Source of the DNA: Candidatus Azobacteroides sp.
GTDB taxonomy: Bacteria > Bacteroidota > Bacteroidia > Bacteroidales > WRGA01
Assembly: GCA_021201815.1 (NCBI GenBank)
Contig: JAJQEC010000123.1
Location: forward strand, 1 to 34,836
DNA: 34,836 nucleotides
Direction: 5' to 3'
Below the pieces are notes generated by a model. That model had not been told where the DNA came from. It saw nothing but the letters and a program-made list of their open reading frames with translations, and made no database searches. This document shows, in pieces, positions 25,343-32,406 of the stretch. The position numbers and the translations under genes were made by a program. Each line of letters opens with the position of its first letter. Position 1 is the first letter of the stretch.

Positions 25343-25807
25343 TTACAATTTCAACGTCATAGTACAATAAGGAATAGGCTGAAAATTCAGGTTCTCATAT
25401 AATGGACGCCCCATATCCGTAGCATGTAATTCAAGTTGTGAAATACCTTCATTTTTTGCATGATGAATTATGGTTTCCATTACTTGAGTGGCATATCCCC
25501 GCTTTTGGAATTCGGGATAAGTAAATACATTCAGCACCGTACCGGACATGCCATTTGGAAATGAAAGAGAGGGTGGTAAATGATTTATTACCAGAAAAGC
25601 AACTGCAGCTACCTGATCTTTCACTTTCAGGTAACAAGCCTTGAAAGTACCTTTTTGTAAACTAATCTCATAATAATTCCGGAGTTCCTGAGAAAGAGTT
25701 TCTTTTTCTTCCGATGTCAATATCCTGAAACTCATTTCCAGAAAATCAATGCGTAGCCGTATAAGAAGATCAATATCGTCTGCTACAGCCCAACTTATTT
25801 TTTCCAT
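25343..25807 (-). CDS. GNAT family N-acetyltransferase
   Basis: The 154-aa protein is a single GNAT acetyltransferase domain, which moves an acetyl group from acetyl-CoA to an amine. The acetyl-CoA loop is in VFTYPEFQKRGYATQVM (motif A), where the usual second Gly is Ala. It is followed by an alpha helix and the motif B segment LYENLNFQPIP near the C terminus. The C-terminal strand is short. No partner gene indicates the substrate. Confidence 0.85.
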   Translation of the reverse strand: MEKISWAVADDIDLLIRLRIDFLEMSFRILTSEEKETLSQELRNYYEISLQKGTFKACYLKVKDQVAAVAFLVINHLPPSLSFPNGMSGTVLNVFTYPEFQKRGYATQVMETIIHHAKNEGISQLELHATDMGRPLYENLNFQPIPYCTMTLKL

Positions 25808-26400
25808 ATTTAAAAATAATAAAATAATTTCCGGAGATAATAAAAATTCTTCCGATAAATAAATAAGCAGGAGGTTAAAGATAATGCTTTTAATAAAAAA
25901 AATCTTTCCTTTGATTTATTTTTTTTCCTGTTTATCAGAAACAATAGCAAGAATAAAGAGAAAGAGCATTTCCGTATATTTTTTTTTCTTATTAATTATT
26001 AAAAAATATAGTAACCAATAATGATAGATTTTTAAAATAATTTGAAAGATCAGTTTTCTTATCTTTAGATATGCAACATATAGCTTTTCCTATCCATCAA
26101 TTTGATGGATTATTACGCCAAATAAATAAATCTCTCTCCGTAAGGCAATAGAGTTAGTAACTCTCTCCTCCTGCCGGACATAACACATTCGGCATGGAAT
26201 AAATCCTCTCTTATCTTGTATAAACAGTAGGAATAAAAAATATAACATTTATCATAATAGGAATTGTGCAAACATTGTCTCTTCACGGTTTTAGAATAAA
26301 AAGATTAAGAATTTTCCCGAATGATTAATTAGAGTCAGAATGCTTATCCGGTAATATCCTTATCGCTGACATTTTATTTTATCAATTTCGTTTTTTCACC
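25808..26400. other. Gene-free region between GNAT and helD, with a hairpin cluster
   Basis: No gene is visible in 593 bases. The left half is AT-rich. A cluster of short hairpins lies at 26092-26200. I could not identify a terminator for helD or a promoter for the GNAT gene. Confidence 0.5.
26092..26164. repeat. Two short perfect hairpins
   Basis: ATCCATCA (26092-26099) pairs with TGATGGAT (26103-26110), and AGAGTT (26150-26155) pairs with AACTCT (26159-26164), each with a 3-base loop. A weaker TGCCG/CGGCA pair follows near 26175-26198. No RNA family is recognised. Confidence 0.45.
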
Positions 26401-28434
26401 CTAACATGTCACCGATAATCGGTGCATGGCCCTTGTCACTGCAATGTATAACAGGTTTCGATCCATTTCCGAAGAATAATTAACAGCATTTACCAATGGT
26501 ACAATCACCTCATCAAATTCAAGACCTTTAGCCATGTGTGTAGAAGTAATGACAACCCCTTTCACAAAAGTGCTGCTTTGATGGGATAAGAAATAAATAT
26601 CTTCGACATATTTTCCTAACTCTTCTGCTAGGCTCCCCGCCTGTGTTTCTGTTTTACAAATAATTCCCAACGACTTATAATCGGAATTTCTGAAACCGGC
26701 AATCAAATCAGCTATCCCAAGAATTTCCTGTAATTTAGTATCAAATATTAAAATCTCCGGCTGCTTTCCGTGTCTTGCTACAGCCTCCAGTTCTTCTCTT
26801 TTTATGACTCGTTGTGCAAATGCTGTAATTTCCCAGGTGGAACGATAACTTTTACATAGTTTCATTACTTCTCCTGTGACAAATGCCTTTTGAATCATAT
26901 CAGCCGTGGAAGAACCATACGGATTTACTGATTGCCCGGCATCTCCTAATATGGTTTTACGACAATTATATAATTTCTGTATTATCTTATACTGAATAGG
27001 AGAATAATCCTGCATTTCATCGATAAGTAAATGCTTCACCCGTGAAGGCGAATCATTGCCTTCCATTGCTAAATGCAGGTAAGCCAAAGGAGCCAGATCC
27101 GCATATTCCAACATTCTGTTTTTACGTAGCTTAAACATTTCCGGTTTACATAGCCAGACAAAAAAGTCCTTGTAAAGCAATAGATCATTATTTCCGACAA
27201 ACATCTCTTTGATTGCCTTTTTCAGGATATTACGCATGGCAGTAGTAGCCGTAACTCCATACCGGGTCTCCATTACTTCCAAAATATAATCCGTCATAGG
27301 CTCCATGCGCTTCCGCATCGGGTAACGGCTAAAACGCCCGAACTGCTCTTGAATAAATTCAGCAGGTACGGTAACATATTTCGTAAGTATCACATCTTCT
27401 GCTTTGAAATAGGTATTTTCCACATGCAGAATAAACCTGTCAAGCTGAGAAATAAAATCAAAAGAAGATTTATAGCGGATTCGTTCAATCAACTCAGCAT
27501 CCAGCTTATCGGACAGTTCTGCCACCTGACTAAAAAAATCCTGATACCGGTATTTATTCTTTAATATTCCGGAAAGCATGTGCTCCGGGCTTATTTCCGG
27601 AATGCTTTCCTCTCCGAGTTCCGGCAGTACATTTGAAATATAATCCGAAAAAACACGGTTCGGTGAAACAATAAGGATATCTTTTGAAGTAAGCTTCCCC
27701 TTGAAAGCATAGAGTAAATAGGCAATACGATGTAATGCAATGGATGTTTTTCCGGAACCGGCAACTCCCTGAATAATGAGTACACCTGCATTTTCATTCC
27801 GGATAATACGGTTCTGTTCCTGTTGGATGGTTGCCACAATATTCCGCATTCTATTAGTCGCATTCGAACTCAGTTCTTTCTGTAATATTTCATCATGTAT
27901 GGTCAGCATACTCTCGATCATATATTCCATCCTGCCATTCCGGATACGGTACTGCCGTTTAAGAGAAATATCTCCTTTTATCTCACCGGCAGGAGAAAGA
28001 TACGAAGCCTCTCCTGTTTCATGTTCATAAAACATTCCTGAAATAGGCGCCCTCCAATCATAAATCAGATTTACCTTATTCAACAGGTCATAAAAAGTAT
28101 GAACTCCAATATAAACAGGTATCACTTCATCGCCGGAATCCTTTTCTTTAAAATCTATCCGTCCGAAATAAGGAATATCCAATAATTTTTCCAATCGCCG
28201 GCGCTTATCGATTACATTATCTCCAAGCATTACGTGATTCAGGATACTTTCCCGCATGGAACGAATCTCATGTGGGTCTATGTCTTTATTTGTCCATATA
28301 TATTCTTTGTATTCCTGTAAAGTAGTTACATGTTCTTTCACGGATACATCCACGTTTTTTATTGTATCTTTTATAATATCTATTACCTGTTGTAAATACT
28401 CTCTTTCCTGATCTTCTGTTTCATTAAATACCAT
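26401..28434 (-). CDS. helD: HelD-like superfamily I helicase
   Basis: The 677-aa protein is a UvrD/Rep-type helicase of the HelD group. In Bacillus and actinobacteria HelD removes RNA polymerase from stalled complexes. The N-terminal helical arm (about 1-45) fits the HelD coiled coil. Next come the DWRAP block (126-130), Walker A GVAGSGKT (223-230) followed by IALHRIAYLLY, Walker B LLIDEMQDYSP, the QSVNPYG motif III region, and the C-terminal VTRAM motif VI. It is shorter than Bacillus HelD (about 770). The extreme C terminus is trimmed just after VTRAMHRLSV. Whether it acts on RNA polymerase in Bacteroidota is not established. It is divergent from the nucleotidyltransferase gene. Confidence 0.85.
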   Translation of the reverse strand: MVFNETEDQEREYLQQVIDIIKDTIKNVDVSVKEHVTTLQEYKEYIWTNKDIDPHEIRSMRESILNHVMLGDNVIDKRRRLEKLLDIPYFGRIDFKEKDSGDEVIPVYIGVHTFYDLLNKVNLIYDWRAPISGMFYEHETGEASYLSPAGEIKGDISLKRQYRIRNGRMEYMIESMLTIHDEILQKELSSNATNRMRNIVATIQQEQNRIIRNENAGVLIIQGVAGSGKTSIALHRIAYLLYAFKGKLTSKDILIVSPNRVFSDYISNVLPELGEESIPEISPEHMLSGILKNKYRYQDFFSQVAELSDKLDAELIERIRYKSSFDFISQLDRFILHVENTYFKAEDVILTKYVTVPAEFIQEQFGRFSRYPMRKRMEPMTDYILEVMETRYGVTATTAMRNILKKAIKEMFVGNNDLLLYKDFFVWLCKPEMFKLRKNRMLEYADLAPLAYLHLAMEGNDSPSRVKHLLIDEMQDYSPIQYKIIQKLYNCRKTILGDAGQSVNPYGSSTADMIQKAFVTGEVMKLCKSYRSTWEITAFAQRVIKREELEAVARHGKQPEILIFDTKLQEILGIADLIAGFRNSDYKSLGIICKTETQAGSLAEELGKYVEDIYFLSHQSSTFVKGVVITSTHMAKGLEFDEVIVPLVNAVNYSSEMDRNLLYIAVTRAMHRLSVTC

Positions 28435-28526
28435 ATAACTATCCTTATTAAAAACGATCGTAAAGGTATACCCTCAAATCCGGTTAATAAATAGCTATTT
28501 ATAGCCATAATATCCGCTTGATTTTA

Positions 28527-28534
28527 TATTTTTG
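28527..28534 (+). promoter_or_regulatory. -7 element for the nucleotidyltransferase gene
   Basis: TATTTTTG is an exact TAnnTTTG match 17 bases before the start codon. The leader would be very short, about 10-12 nt. Confidence 0.45.
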
Positions 28535-28551
28535 TATATTAAAACCAGTAA

Positions 28552-29136
28552 ATGGACATTCTTGATATCTCTGCATATAATCAACAGAAGGCCTGGGAAA
28601 TAATAGAAACTACCCGGATTATCTCCCAATGGGAAAGTATCGGTGCTACCGTACACATTGTAGGCTCCCTTAAAACAGGATTAATGATGAAAAACAGAGA
28701 TATCGATATGCATATTTATACAGATAAGATTTCTATTGCGGAGAGTTTTAAAGTAATGTACCGACTTACCGAAGCCTTATCTTTAAAAGAAATCCAATAT
28801 AAAAACCTTATTGAAACAGAAGAAGAATACATTGAATGGCATGCGTTGTATGAAGATAAAGAAAACAACATTTGGAAGTTCGACATGATTCACATCCATA
28901 AAGGATCGAAATATGACGGTGTAGTAGAGAAAGTAACAGATGCCATCACACAGAAATTAACTCCGAAAATCCGGGAAACTATCCTTCGGATAAAGGCTGA
29001 GATACCGGAAGAAGTCAGTATTGCCGGTATAGAAATATACCATGCTGTATTTACAGGAGGAGTCCGGAATTACAAAGAACTTGAATACTGGCGTCATACG
29101 AATCCTCTGATAAATAGTTTAGACTGGACACCTTAA
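28552..29136 (+). CDS. Nucleotidyltransferase-fold protein of unknown substrate
   Basis: The 194-aa protein has the nucleotidyltransferase signature: GS (38-39), then DxD as Asp50 and Asp52, and a third acidic residue at Asp111 in KFDMIHIH. This is the metal site of the DNA polymerase beta-like superfamily. The C-terminal half is helical with a charged segment, as in stand-alone nucleotidyltransferases. The substrate could be a small molecule, a protein or RNA. It converges on the LuxR gene with 12 bases between stops. No HEPN partner is next to it, so this does not look like a MNT-HEPN toxin-antitoxin pair. Confidence 0.75.
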   Translation: MDILDISAYNQQKAWEIIETTRIISQWESIGATVHIVGSLKTGLMMKNRDIDMHIYTDKISIAESFKVMYRLTEALSLKEIQYKNLIETEEEYIEWHALYEDKENNIWKFDMIHIHKGSKYDGVVEKVTDAITQKLTPKIRETILRIKAEIPEEVSIAGIEIYHAVFTGGVRNYKELEYWRHTNPLINSLDWTP

Positions 29137-29148
29137 TACTTTAAAAAT

Positions 29149-29931
29149 TCACTCTAGTATTTCGGATTGAGTAGCTACATTTATAGCTTCAATCGCATTA
29201 TCCACATGTAGTTTATGGAGAATGTTTTTGCGGTGATTATTGATTGTATAAATACTAAGGTTCAGTTTATCTGCAATTTCTTTACTTAAGAATCCCTGCC
29301 GGATTAAGGACAGTACATCTCTTTCTCTTTTAGTTAGTTCTCCTTTCATCAGATCACTCTTTGGCCCAACAGATAAATCGGAAACAATAATTTCTCCGGT
29401 CTTCTTGTTAATAACCGTACGTCCGACATTTTCTTTATAAGACTGGTCCGGTGCAACATCTATCATGCCCATCACAATCCATGCTTTACCGTTTCTATCT
29501 GTCTCAATCACCTGATGACGGCTGATTACATTCATATACACATGTTGCACATTCTTCATACGAAACCGGAATATCTGACTGTAATCATTTCTGGATTCCG
29601 CGGGCAGGGAATAAATAAACTCGCCATGTTCAATCTGAAATTCCATCAATTGCAGCCTGTCATCCGGATGAATTCTTTCTTCTAATAAATCACCATGCCT
29701 ACGGATGGTTTCTATCCATGCCGGATTATATCCGAATAGAGAAACAAAATTATCCGAAGCAAAATCATATCTTTCTTTAAATACATCTACGGTAAACAAG
29801 CAGCTATGACTTACACGAGCTATTTCCTGTATCGTCTTTCTTTTTTCATTCCAGAAAATATAATCCACATCAGTATCAGTTATTTGTTGCTTCGACCAGA
29901 GTTCCCTGGGTGTTATTTTTTTACCATCCAT
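29149..29931 (-). CDS. PAS-LuxR family transcriptional regulator
   Basis: The 260-aa protein is a DNA-binding regulator with a PAS sensor domain and a C-terminal LuxR/GerE helix-turn-helix. The PAS-like region (about 40-165) has SDNFVSLFGYNP and ERIHPDDR segments. The HTH (about 198-256) has LTKRERDVLSLIRQGFLSKEIA and LNLSIYTINNHRKNI in overlapping form. There is no receiver domain or histidine kinase nearby. The ATG is only 4 bases from a -7 element, so the mRNA may be leaderless. The next in-frame ATG (residue 96) would delete half of the PAS domain. Confidence 0.88.
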   Translation of the reverse strand: MDGKKITPRELWSKQQITDTDVDYIFWNEKRKTIQEIARVSHSCLFTVDVFKERYDFASDNFVSLFGYNPAWIETIRRHGDLLEERIHPDDRLQLMEFQIEHGEFIYSLPAESRNDYSQIFRFRMKNVQHVYMNVISRHQVIETDRNGKAWIVMGMIDVAPDQSYKENVGRTVINKKTGEIIVSDLSVGPKSDLMKGELTKRERDVLSLIRQGFLSKEIADKLNLSIYTINNHRKNILHKLHVDNAIEAINVATQSEILE

Positions 29932-29935
29932 TCTA

Positions 29936-29943
29936 CAAATATA
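29936..29943 (-). promoter_or_regulatory. -7 element abutting the LuxR regulator start
   Basis: On the minus strand this reads TATATTTG, an exact TAnnTTTG match. It ends four bases before the ATG, so transcription would begin at or next to the start codon. Confidence 0.5.
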
Positions 29944-30123
29944 AGAATAAAGGAAATAAAAAGAGTGTTATTTCTACTGTCTCGTCTATTCTTTACTACT
30001 TTGTACTAATTCAGGGAAGAGTTTACTTAATCGGGATAGAAAGTTTTTTGTTTATTGCCTTTATATTAAAATAAGAATCTTATAGTTGTATATAGTTTTA
30101 ATAAATCGTGTTTTCTCTGTAAC

Positions 30124-30156
30124 GGACATGTTTCATTTTATTATTGGAATATGTCC
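30124..30156. repeat. Intergenic hairpin
   Basis: GGACATGTTTC (30124-30134) pairs with GGAATATGTCC (30146-30156) over 11 bp, two of them G-U wobbles, around an 11-base A/T loop. There is no following T run. It may be a small RNA end or an operator. Confidence 0.45.
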
Positions 30157-30279
30157 ATCGTTTAAACAGAAACTTATTTCTCCATTTACAGCCAGGAAAT
30201 AAAAAAGAAAATCCGGTAAAAAACCTCCCTTATCCTTCCCATTGATCTACATAATTTTTATTTCCTGACAACTAACATG

Positions 30280-30287
30280 TATATTTG
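30280..30287 (+). promoter_or_regulatory. -7 element for the methyltransferase gene
   Basis: TATATTTG is an exact TAnnTTTG match 30 bases before the start codon. No clear -33 element is visible. Confidence 0.5.
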
Positions 30288-30317
30288 TCCCCATAAATCG
30301 AATATTTAAAAACTCTT

Positions 30318-31025
30318 ATGTTAAACGATATTTACGGAAAAGGATTATTAGCTTACCAAAACGGGAAGAAAAAAGCAGTCTTCAGGGTAGAAAGTGATAT
30401 TGCCGAAACAGAAGAATGGCATATTTCCACCTTTTTCCGTGATTATAACCAGATGCCCGAAACAGAAAAAAAAGCTCTTTCTTTGGTAAAGGGAAACGTA
30501 TTGGATATTGGTGCCGGTGCCGGAAGCCATGCGCTTTGGTTACAACAAAAAGGAATAGATGTTACTGCCATGGATATTTCCCTGGGAGCAGTAGAAGTAA
30601 TGAAAAAACGGGGCATACGGAAGATCATCCATCAGGATTTCTTTAGTTATACAGGTCAACAATTCAATACGCTCCTCCTGCTTATGAATGGCATCGGAAT
30701 AACCGGAAAACTGGAAAACCTTCCTACTTTCTTCGAACAGGCAAAAAATTTACTTGCTCCCGGAGGAAAAATAATACTCGATTCTTCTGATATTATTTAT
30801 CTGTTCCTTGAAGAAGACGGCAGTGCAATGATAGACCTGAATGGACCATACTACGGAGAATTAGAATATACATTCGAATTTAATAATGAAAAAGGAATGC
30901 CTTTTCACTGGCTTTTTATAGACTTTGACACTCTTTCTCTCTATGCCGGGATGGCAGGATTTTCCTGTGAAAAGGTGTACGAAGATGAACATTATTTGTA
31001 TCTGGCAGAACTAAAACTAAAATAA
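30318..31025 (+). CDS. Class I SAM-dependent methyltransferase
   Basis: The 235-aa protein has the class I methyltransferase fold. The SAM-binding motif I VLDIGAGAGSHA is at 61-72, and the acidic residue closing the ribose site is Asp86 in VTAMDIS. The FSY-TGQQFNTLLLLMNGIG segment contains motif IV, and LLAPGGKIILDSS is the typical motif after it. The short N-terminal arm has no recognised domain. The substrate cannot be inferred. It stands alone between two divergent or convergent neighbours. Confidence 0.85.
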   Translation: MLNDIYGKGLLAYQNGKKKAVFRVESDIAETEEWHISTFFRDYNQMPETEKKALSLVKGNVLDIGAGAGSHALWLQQKGIDVTAMDISLGAVEVMKKRGIRKIIHQDFFSYTGQQFNTLLLLMNGIGITGKLENLPTFFEQAKNLLAPGGKIILDSSDIIYLFLEEDGSAMIDLNGPYYGELEYTFEFNNEKGMPFHWLFIDFDTLSLYAGMAGFSCEKVYEDEHYLYLAELKLK

Positions 31026-31092
31026 ATATAAGGATAAATACTACTCTTGTACAATAATTATAACATAAAAAAACTACCCATTCTTCTTCCAT

Positions 31093-31132
31093 AAAAAACA
31101 AAAGACCCGTTTCCTAAAATCAAACAAGTCTT
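31093..31132 (-). terminator. Terminator after the Nudix regulator
   Basis: On the minus strand AAGACTTGTTT (31132-31122) pairs with AAACGGGTCTT (31112-31102), apart from a two-base internal mismatch, and a T-rich tract follows down to about 31093. It lies 36 bases beyond the regulator's stop. Confidence 0.6.
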
Positions 31133-31167
31133 CTATTTACAGGGATTTATTAAAAATAAATTTATTA

Positions 31168-31956
31168 TTAATCCAATCCCTCCATCATTAACAATCCATT
31201 CTTCAATGCCTGAAGATACTTTTTCTTATCAAAAGAAAATAAAGAAGAAGTCTTAATACCAAACTTTTTACTTACTTCATCCAATTTAATAATGTACCCT
31301 GAGTTCATGACTTTACGCTGAAAATTACGTCGGTCCAGATTTTTCTTCAGGATAGTTTCGTAAATTATCCGTAGTTCAGTCATAGTAAATTTCTCAGGCA
31401 ATAACTCAAACCCAATCGGTACATTATTCAACTGAATACGAATAACCGACAATGCCTTTTCTATAATTCGATTGTGGTCAGAATATAACTCAGGTATTTC
31501 TTCCAGACCAAACCAGGCAATTTCTTCATCCGCATTTGTTTTCAGTTGTACCTTTGAATAATTCACTAATGCATAATATCCAACACTTATAAAACGCTGC
31601 ATCAGCCAATGACTTTTCCGCTCATTTTCATCCGTAAATCCATAGCGGATAAGCATCTCATTATTTTCTTCCAGACGAGTCCTGGAATTATCTCCGAAAG
31701 TATGGAACTGTTGAAGGTAAATATCCCGTAATCCCGTTCTGTCTTCCAGCACCCGTACAGCCGTATCATCAATATTTTCATTCTTAAAAATAAAACCACC
31801 CGGCAACATCCATTTCGTAAAACAGGAGAATTTATTCAAGAGAATTTTCAGATTTCCTTCATGGAAACCAAAAATTACACAATCTACTGATAAACCAGGA
31901 TGAAAAGTGTCCCGGGAAATATTCAATGTATTTTTTACAAAATCTCTATCTGACAT
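31168..31956 (-). CDS. Nudix-fold transcriptional regulator (NrtR/AraR type)
   Basis: The 262-aa protein has an N-terminal Nudix domain (about 20-160) and a C-terminal winged helix (about 180-255, with FELLPEKFTMTELRIIYE and LDRRNFQRKV). The Nudix box at 54-76 has G54, E60 and R68, but its catalytic Glu pair is Asp72-Arg73 and the Glu after Arg68 is Val. That means likely no hydrolysis and a ligand-sensing role, as in Bacteroidota AraR and related sugar regulators. It is divergent from the GH3 gene, which it probably controls. Sensing of the released sugar is inferred. Confidence 0.88.
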   Translation of the reverse strand: MSDRDFVKNTLNISRDTFHPGLSVDCVIFGFHEGNLKILLNKFSCFTKWMLPGGFIFKNENIDDTAVRVLEDRTGLRDIYLQQFHTFGDNSRTRLEENNEMLIRYGFTDENERKSHWLMQRFISVGYYALVNYSKVQLKTNADEEIAWFGLEEIPELYSDHNRIIEKALSVIRIQLNNVPIGFELLPEKFTMTELRIIYETILKKNLDRRNFQRKVMNSGYIIKLDEVSKKFGIKTSSLFSFDKKKYLQALKNGLLMMEGLD

Positions 31957-32406
31957 CCTTTTTGATTTTAATAAAGCACCGGTTAGGATAGTAATAGGTA
32001 TAAATTATTTCATGTTTAAAATACCCATTTCTAAAACAGAAATACACAAACATCTATTAATCAAAACTATAAAAAAAACAAATCACAAGTCTTTAATGTA
32101 TGTTTTTCAATATATATCTTGCATATTCAGACAACCATCACCATATTTGCGTAATAATAACACATGCATATATTTAATAAAGATATTAATATGTAAAATT
32201 ACATCCATACATGTTTCCTCAACACATAGTTGTACAAAAATAACAAAAAACAGGAGATTAAATATAATTTTTATAAAACCTATCTCTTTCATAATCTTTT
32301 CCTAATCCGAAAATGTTTTTCTTTAAGCCAGGGAAAAATATAACTCAAGTTAATAATATACCTGGTAACCCATTCATTGAATTATGGAAAGCCAAAAACA
32401 AATAAA
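31957..32406. other. Divergent regulatory gap between the Nudix regulator and GH3 gene
   Basis: The 450-base gap is AT-rich with no convincing gene. It contains the near-palindrome 32191-32204, a 7-of-8 match to the -7 consensus (CATATTTG, 32142-32149), and several short ATGTA/TACAT-type repeats. Open frames that cross it are shadows. It is the expected place for an operator controlling the GH3 gene. Confidence 0.5.
32191..32204. promoter_or_regulatory. Candidate operator palindrome for the Nudix regulator
   Basis: ATGTAA and TTACAT form a perfect dyad with two central A residues, 203 bases before the GH3 start. NrtR-type regulators bind dyads in divergent gaps. This is a candidate only: AT-rich sequence gives such dyads by chance. 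Confidence 0.3.

Larger units (their letters stand above)
29932..30317. other. Divergent gap between the LuxR regulator and methyltransferase
   Basis: The 386-base gap holds the divergent promoters at its ends and a stable hairpin at 30124-30156. I see no small gene. Confidence 0.5.

Noticed and set aside
28552..29931. Nucleotidyltransferase plus PAS-LuxR as a toxin-antitoxin or defence pair
   Set aside because: The genes are convergent, not an operon, there is no HEPN or toxin fold, and the regulator is a normal LuxR-type protein.
31907..32305. Plus-strand open frame of 132 codons across the Nudix regulator start and gap
   Set aside because: It overlaps the regulator's N terminus on the other strand and the divergent control region, and its translation is low-complexity hydrophobic.
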